A stretch of 64,000 nucleotides of DNA from Sordaria brevicollis. Its lineage: Eukaryota; Ascomycota; Sordariomycetes; Sordariales; Sordariaceae. The position numbers and the translations under genes were made by a program. Positions 59,875 through 64,000 of the stretch are shown one piece after another; the first letter of the stretch is position 1; each line of letters opens with the position of its first letter. Location of the stretch: contig JAUTDP010000010.1 of the NCBI GenBank assembly GCA_033439795.1, positions 186,001-250,000 on the forward strand. Direction: 5' to 3'. The notes under the pieces are model-generated. The model was not told where the DNA came from and did no database searches. It saw nothing but the letters and a program-made list of their open reading frames with translations.

Positions 59875-62668
59875 ATGGACAACAACATACCCAACGCCCC
59901 CAAGGCCAACAACCCTGGTGGTGCCAACAACCCTGGTCCCAACACGACCATCAAAATCCAAGAACCCTCTATACCTCGCCATCACGACCACGATGACGAC
60001 CTTGAAGATCCCGGCCTCAAACCCACTGGCCACACAACCGGCACCAATGTCTTTCAGTTCCGTTCCCGCGGCAGCTCCATATCCAGCATCTCCCACCACC
60101 GGCCAGAACAAGTAGGCGGCGTCTTCAACCCCCGCAGTCTCATCACCCGCGGCAAAAAACCGGCGACAGGAACCGACAACAACAGTCGCTCCTCCAACGA
60201 CAATGCCTCCCACGCGACACATCTTGATATCGAGGAAGGAGACGACTGGCGTGGTGGACACGAAAAGAAGAAGCAGGTCTTCAAGGGTAGAACGTTGTTG
60301 TGGCTGGCGTATCAGAGCGTGGGTGTGATCTATGGGGACATTGGGACGAGGTTAGTTTTATGGCCATGGCCACTCTTTTCTTTTGTTGTACAATAACTGG
60401 ACTGGTGATAGGAGCAGAAGCTAACCACTGATGACGGGGTTGAAAACATGAGCAGTCCGCTTTATGTGTTTTCCTCGACTTTTACTTCTCCGCCCACGCA
60501 TGCAGATCTTCTTCAGGTTCTCTCGGTTGTCATTTGGTCCATTACCATTCTCGTCACGTTCAAGTACATCTTTGTCATTCTCCATGCGGATAATGAGGGC
60601 GAAGGGGGTACTTTTAGTTGTTATTCGTTGTTGACCAGATTCGTAAGTGGTTTGACATGTTGGTGTTGAAGTTGTCCCGGGCGCTAACACATCGTTGCAG
60701 GCCAATATCACCGAGCGTGATCCGCGAGAACAAGTGACTGTTCGCATGGAGAGACATCTCACCGGTGACTTGCAACCGCCAACCCGTACTTTGCGTGCCA
60801 AACTCGAAGGTAGCAGATTCACCCATATCTTGCTCAAAGTCATCGGTGTCCTCGCTGTATCCATGGTCATGTCCGACGGTGTCCTGACTCCGGCTCAGTC
60901 TGTCCTCGGCGCTGTTCAGGGGTTGTCCGTCGTCAAGCCTGATATCTCCAAGTCCACTGTCACTGGCACGACCTGCGGCATCCTGGTCCTTTTATTTTTG
61001 ATCCAGCCACTCGGCACATCCAAGCTTGCTTCCACGTTTGCACCTATTGTCATTGTCTGGTTGGGGCTGAACTTTTCCTTCGGCATATACAACCTGGTCA
61101 CGTTTGACTGGACGGTCTTGAAGGCTTTCAGCCCTTACTTTGCCTTCCAGTTCTTCATCCAGCACAAAACTCGCGCTTGGAGGATGCTTGGCGGTGTTCT
61201 TCTATCCTTCACTGGTGTCGAAGCCCTCTTTGCCGACCTGGGAGCCTTCAGTCTTCGTGCCATTCAACTCAGCTGGATGTGCTACACCTACCCCTGTCTG
61301 CTGCTGGCATATATCGGACAAGCAGCCTACATCAGCCACCACCCAGATGCCTACACGAACCCTTTCTTCAATGCCACGCCCCCAGGAACTCTGTACCCAA
61401 GCTTGGTTATTGCCATTCTTGCTGCCATAGTAGCCAGCCAGGCCATGATCACTGCAACCTTCCAGCTCATCAGCCAGATCATGAAGCTCTCCTACTGTCC
61501 GCAAGTCAAAGTGGTGCACACTTCACGAACATTCCACGGGCAGATCTACGTCCCCTTTGTGAACTGGCTGCTCATGTGTGGCGCTATACTGGTCACTGCC
61601 GTCTATGGCGACACTGTCAAACTAGGCAATGCCTACGGCGTGTGCGTCATGTTTGTCACCTTCTTCGACACCTGCATGGTCACGCTTGTCTCTCTTATTG
61701 TTTGGAAGCTCTCGCCTTTCCTTGTGCTCGTCCCCTGGCTTGTTTTCGCCTCTGTCGACGGCCTCTATCTCTCGGCTGCTCTGATCAAGGTTCCCGATGG
61801 CGCTTGGTTCACCCTAACTCTCTCGGGTATTCTAGCCTCGTTGTTCCTGCTCTGGCGCTTTGGCAAGGAGAACCAGTGGCGGGCCGAGGCTGAAGATCGC
61901 TTCAAGCCGTCGCATCTTATCATCAAGGACAAAGACGAGGGTGGTCGTCTACGGCTACAGCCAGTATGGGGCGGCGATCCGCTCAGCTCGATTCGCGGCT
62001 TTGGTATCTTCTTCGACAAGACGGGTGTCATGACGCCTGCGGTGTTCACGCACTATGTGACCAAGTTTGTCGCGATCCCGGAGGTGGCCGTGTTCTTCCA
62101 CCTGCATCCCGTTGAGACGCCAACCGTGTTGCCAGAGGAGCGCTATGCCGTATCGCATTTCACAGCGGTGCCGGGTTGCTACCGGCTGGTGATCAAGCAT
62201 GGGTTTATGGACGAGGTGATAAGTCCTGACTTGGCGGCTTTGATCTACGAACAGATCAGGCGGTTTGTCGTGAGGCAGGCTATCGAAAGAGCGAGGGCGT
62301 TAGAGAAGTTGAGGACAGGCGAGGATACAGACTACGAGGGCGATGGTGAAGGGGAGGCAACAGAGGGGGAGACTTCTCACCAGAGGGAATCGTCCGGAGC
62401 ATCGGGTCCCGATGGGGTGCAACTGCCTGTCGAGCTCCGCGATGAAAAGGCAGCAGCAGAGTTGGCTCGTCTCGACCGTGCGTATGCTTCCAAGATCCTG
62501 TACGTGGTCGGGAAAGAGCAGATGAAAATCAAGGCCGGGACACCGATTGCTCGAAGGTTCATGTTGTCGGTGTTTTTGTGGATCAGGGATAACACTCGGG
62601 CAAAGATTGCGAATCTGCGGTTGGCTATGGATCGTGTTGTTGAGGTCGGCTTCGTCAAGGAGATATAA
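59875..62668 (+). CDS. hak-1: High-affinity potassium transporter HAK-1 (KUP/HAK/KT family)
   Basis: Join of 59875-60350, 60456-60642 and 60701-62668, 876 aa. The start MDNNIPNAPK has a CCAACATGG context. The first about 140 residues are a polar cytosolic N-terminus. The KUP domain opens with LAYQSVGVIYGDIGTSPLYV, the family signature, here split by the first intron (GTTAGT donor, GCAG acceptor). Twelve or so membrane helices follow, with MSDGVLTPAQSVLGAVQG and GVEALFADLGAFS as family landmarks. The hydrophilic C-terminal region (from about residue 560) has GFGIFFDK and a Glu/Gly/Ser-rich insert before the final conserved SKILYVVGKEQ. Function: proton-coupled high-affinity K+ uptake at the plasma membrane. 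In N. crassa HAK-1 is induced by K+ starvation. Confidence 0.95.
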
Positions 62669-63367
62669 AGTGTGCTGGGTCTTCTTTAGCTGGCACTGTA
62701 TATGTCGAGCGCATGTCGAGTTGATTGTTTTTGGCTTCCCGTCATATCAGTACGAGCAGCCATGACGAAGAAGAAATTATCAAGGCCACGACACAAGAAT
62801 ACGGGATGTCCAAGTAGAGAATTACAAGTCCATTTGGCGCACACTACAGAAATTTTTCAAGGCATCTATCCTTTATTTCATCACCTGGACCACTTCTGGG
62901 AGGAAGGTGCGCATGCAGTTTATCCTTTCCACCATCTGTTGTCTGATATCAAGGAAGGAGCATAGGGTAGGGCTCCCAACTCTCAAAGTGGAAGCTGCCT
63001 CAACCAGCCCCTCCTTCCTTACTCGTGCCTTCCTTCCTCGCCAGACGACAATTTCTCATCCGCCCAGAGGCGAGACGCGTCATAGGGCATTGCGTTTGCT
63101 TCGATTTTCGATTTCTCTTTTCAGGCATCAGGTGGGGCTACACACTTCCCAACTCAAACCGCGTTTCTCGACACCACGCTTTCCTCAGATTATCCCCCAC
63201 CTCACCACCTCATCACCTCATCCACAACAACACTCTCATCCATCGGAGAACACCACCCTTTACCCTCATTCTTGCCGTTACTCACATACCTAACCATCTA
63301 CCTCTATATCCCCAAGACCATCACACCCTCATAACACCCTCATAACACCCCCATCACACCCCGCGCC
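62669..63367. other. Intergenic region, no gene recognised
   Basis: 700 bp with the hak-1 3' UTR and a C/A-rich tract (63140-63367) with CCATCACACCC-like words, typical of a 5' UTR for the next gene. Plus-strand frames here have no recognisable product. Confidence 0.5.
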
Positions 63368-64000
63368 ATGAAAGGAGACTTTCAAGCGCACCAGACGCGG
63401 TTTCCCCGTCTGCAATCTGATGGCATGCGCAGGAGAGCCATCTCTGGCGCTGCCGTCCAAGACGACTCACCCCACGATGGCTTCGTTACCGCATCAGCTG
63501 TCATAGACGATGTTTTCGTCAATCAGAGGCAGCCTATTCAGACGAGCTCTGAGTCACTTCAACGTCCACAACTTTCAGCTCTTCCTCCATCTCGATATGA
63601 CTGGCAAGATCACGGAGCGAGGCAGGCCCCGCCTGCACATCATATCCCCCCGCCGGTATTCCAAATTGGTGAGCGCTACTTGCCCAATACTGGAGGTATG
63701 ATTCCACATCCAATCTTTTCGTCAACGGGAGGGAACGAGTCGCAAGAAACTGACTTCTACGTGGCAGCCCACTTTACCACCGGCTTAAACCCACCTTTCA
63801 CCCCTGTTTCGCGCCACCATACCTTCAACTATGACCACCAATCTGGTCGCGAACATAACTACTATCCGAGTTCCGATGGCAACTCTGCGGGAGCCGGTCG
63901 TCCATATCTTCCCTTTGAGAACATCACAGCGACCAGAGTTGCACATCATGGACCAGGATCACAGCACATACCTACTCATCATCCTTCAGTAAACCCTACC
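63368..64000 (+). CDS. Hypothetical disordered protein, 5' part only
   Basis: An ATG at 63368 (CCGCGCCATGAAAG) opens a frame that runs without a stop to the window end, 211 codons, so the gene is cut by the window. The product begins MKGDFQAHQTRFPRLQSDG and is rich in Pro, His, Ser, Gln and Tyr with many short PPF/HHxP-like words. I see no signal peptide, membrane segment or domain. Such composition is common in fungal transcription or RNA-binding regulators, but the deciding domain would lie beyond this window. A possible intron (GTGAGC near 63670) is not needed to keep the frame. Confidence 0.6.
   Translation, partial: MKGDFQAHQTRFPRLQSDGMRRRAISGAAVQDDSPHDGFVTASAVIDDVFVNQRQPIQTSSESLQRPQLSALPPSRYDWQDHGARQAPPAHHIPPPVFQIGERYLPNTGGMIPHPIFSSTGGNESQETDFYVAAHFTTGLNPPFTPVSRHHTFNYDHQSGREHNYYPSSDGNSAGAGRPYLPFENITATRVAHHGPGSQHIPTHHPSVNPT

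Noticed and set aside
1..64000. CRISPR arrays, bacterial operons, tRNA and 5S rRNA genes
   Set aside because: Introns and gene spacing are fungal, no direct-repeat arrays were seen, and no tRNA or 5S gene was noticed by eye; a covariance-model scan would be needed to exclude small RNAs.

Overview
This window is nuclear DNA of a filamentous ascomycete, almost certainly family Sordariaceae (Neurospora/Sordaria group). Genes have short introns with GTAAGT-type donors, CTAAC/CTGAC branch points and CAG/TAG acceptors. One gene matches my memory of Neurospora crassa CDT-1 almost residue for residue, with scattered substitutions, so this is probably a close relative rather than N. crassa itself. From memory, hak-1 and cdt-1 lie about ten genes apart in N. 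crassa, and this window reproduces that spacing. The window also carries a heavily RIP-mutated transposon block, which fits Neurospora and its kin.

Layout: 1.4-3.0 kb, a small acidic disordered protein (minus). 7.8-9.6 kb, cellodextrin transporter cdt-1 (minus) with more than 3 kb of empty upstream DNA. 12.9-15.4 kb, a pseudokinase joined to a beta-propeller-like region (minus). 16.2-17.6 kb, homocysteine S-methyltransferase (plus), converging on a secreted Ser/Thr-rich protein (minus, 17.7-18.5 kb). 19.1-20.2 kb, an extended SDR (minus). 21.5-24.8 kb, a HyuA/oxoprolinase-DUF917 fusion (plus). 25.7-28.1 kb, a Ca2+/H+ exchanger (plus). 29.3-31.1 kb, ribosome assembly factor Rsa4/Notchless (plus). 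31.1-37.7 kb holds no convincing gene. 37.7-40.7 kb, a Tps3/Tsl1-type trehalose synthase subunit (plus). 42.2-44.1 kb, a branched-chain aminotransferase (plus). 59.9-62.7 kb, potassium transporter hak-1 (plus). 63.4 kb to the end, the start of an unidentified disordered protein.

Between the aminotransferase and hak-1 lies a 12,564-bp AT-rich block. It is two nested LTR retrotransposons. The outer one is Ty1/copia-like (176-bp LTRs, target duplication GCTAC) and is cut by an inner Ty3/gypsy chromovirus-like element (222-bp LTRs, target duplication ACTTA). Both read on the minus strand. Both are wrecked by transition mutations that remove nearly all CpA/TpG, the mark of repeat-induced point mutation. 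Reverse transcriptase, integrase, zinc-knuckle and chromodomain remnants can still be read. The 3' part of the gypsy element also carries coding-like sequence on the opposite (plus) strand, which is the most unusual signal here.

The host genes are mostly housekeeping or nutritional (sugar uptake, K+ and Ca2+ transport, methionine and branched-chain amino acid metabolism, trehalose, ribosome assembly). They are separate transcription units and I see no gene cluster or single pathway joining them. All exon boundaries were placed by eye from splice signals and reading-frame continuity.
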